From positions 1-34,408 of the forward strand of contig JAKOMP010000069.1 of assembly GCA_022241785.1 (NCBI GenBank): a stretch of 34,408 nt of DNA. Direction: 5' to 3'. The notes below the pieces were generated by a model. It made no database searches and was not told where the DNA came from. It saw only the letters and a program-made list of their open reading frames with translations. The DNA is from Cyanocohniella sp. LLY. Its GTDB lineage: Bacteria; Cyanobacteriota; Cyanobacteriia; Cyanobacteriales; Nostocaceae. The number at the start of each line of letters is the position of its first letter. Within the stretch, counting starts at the first letter, position 1. Both the position numbers and the translations under genes were made by a program. Of the stretch, positions 34,291-34,408 are shown piece by piece.

Positions 34291-34408
34291 ATGAAGTCAT
34301 ATTCTATCGATCTTCGAGAAAAAATAGTTGCAGCACATGTTCAGAAAAACATCTCAATCAGGAAAGTAGCTAACATATTTTCCGTGTCGAAGAGTTTAGT
34401 GCAAAAGC
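34291..34408 (+). CDS. IS630-family transposase (partial)
   Basis: The frame begins MKSYSIDLREKIVAAH and continues with the helix-turn-helix segment SIRKVANIFSVSKSLVQK, the classical N-terminus of IS630-type transposases in cyanobacteria. It runs off the right edge of the window at about 39 codons; the DDE catalytic part is outside. The IS left end should lie near 34258-34265, where TACACTAGATC would fit an end next to the TA target that this family uses. Confidence 0.85.
   Translation, partial: MKSYSIDLREKIVAAHVQKNISIRKVANIFSVSKSLVQK

Noticed and set aside
1-34408. CRISPR array expected near cas12k
   Set aside because: I saw no regularly spaced direct repeats with unique spacers; the heptamer tracts are uninterrupted tandem repeats.

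Overview
The window looks like chromosomal DNA of a filamentous, heterocyst-forming-type cyanobacterium (Nostocales: Nostoc/Anabaena/Tolypothrix/Scytonema group). The signs are abundant GCGATCGC (HIP1) sites, tandem GGGGAGTAGGGA-type intergenic repeats, a three-part pntAA-pntAB-pntB transhydrogenase, NdhM, NarM, a DUF2808 secreted protein and a cyanobacterial LexA operator. Both ends lie in repetitive elements (a palindromic MITE at base 1, an IS630-type transposase running off the right edge), so the window may be a whole draft contig.

Layout. 1-1.5 kb: a MITE abuts a truncated cas12k pseudogene (the type V-K CRISPR-associated transposon effector), which ends about 30 bp from a tRNA-Thr(UGU) gene on the opposite strand. 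1.8-7.8 kb (+): argF; lexA with a good LexA operator and intact autocleavage residues; an SF2 DEAH-box helicase; a 515-bp gap with a possible structured element; a 57-aa protein overlapping a DndD-like SMC/Rad50-type ATPase. 7.8-11.3 kb (-): the conserved rpmH-rnpA-PH protein-yidC-jag-yceD cluster, which joins ribosomal protein L34, RNase P protein, membrane insertase and RNA-binding genes. 11.5-12 kb (-): DUF2808 protein. 12.7-15.8 kb (+): pnt operon with a terminator. 16.1-22.9 kb: recJ, a convergent ydcF-like gene whose end lies inside a tandem repeat, an S41 protease preceded by four 11-bp direct repeats resembling a Pho box, a GT2 glycosyltransferase and a NarL/LuxR-type response regulator. 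23.2-24.6 kb: a low-coding stretch with a candidate small RNA, a 95-aa protein, a decayed gene and a nested pair of MITEs. 24.6-32 kb: ndhM, then a signalling cluster of a zinc-ribbon/PP2C membrane phosphatase, a CHAT-protease/FHA fusion, an acidic unknown protein and (opposite strand) an FHA/PrsW intramembrane metalloprotease. 32.5-34.4 kb (-): DJ-1/PfpI-family protein, narM, a hypothetical gene fragment and the start of an IS630 transposase.

How the genes relate. Three groups merit attention. The cas12k relic beside a tRNA gene is a fossil of an RNA-guided transposon. The lexA-helicase-small ORF-DndD-like set suggests a DNA damage or defence module. The PP2C, CHAT-FHA and FHA-PrsW genes combine protein dephosphorylation, phosphothreonine recognition and two proteases, which suggests a phosphorylation-controlled proteolysis pathway. 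All functional assignments come from reading motifs by eye and from memory of the families; no database search was run.
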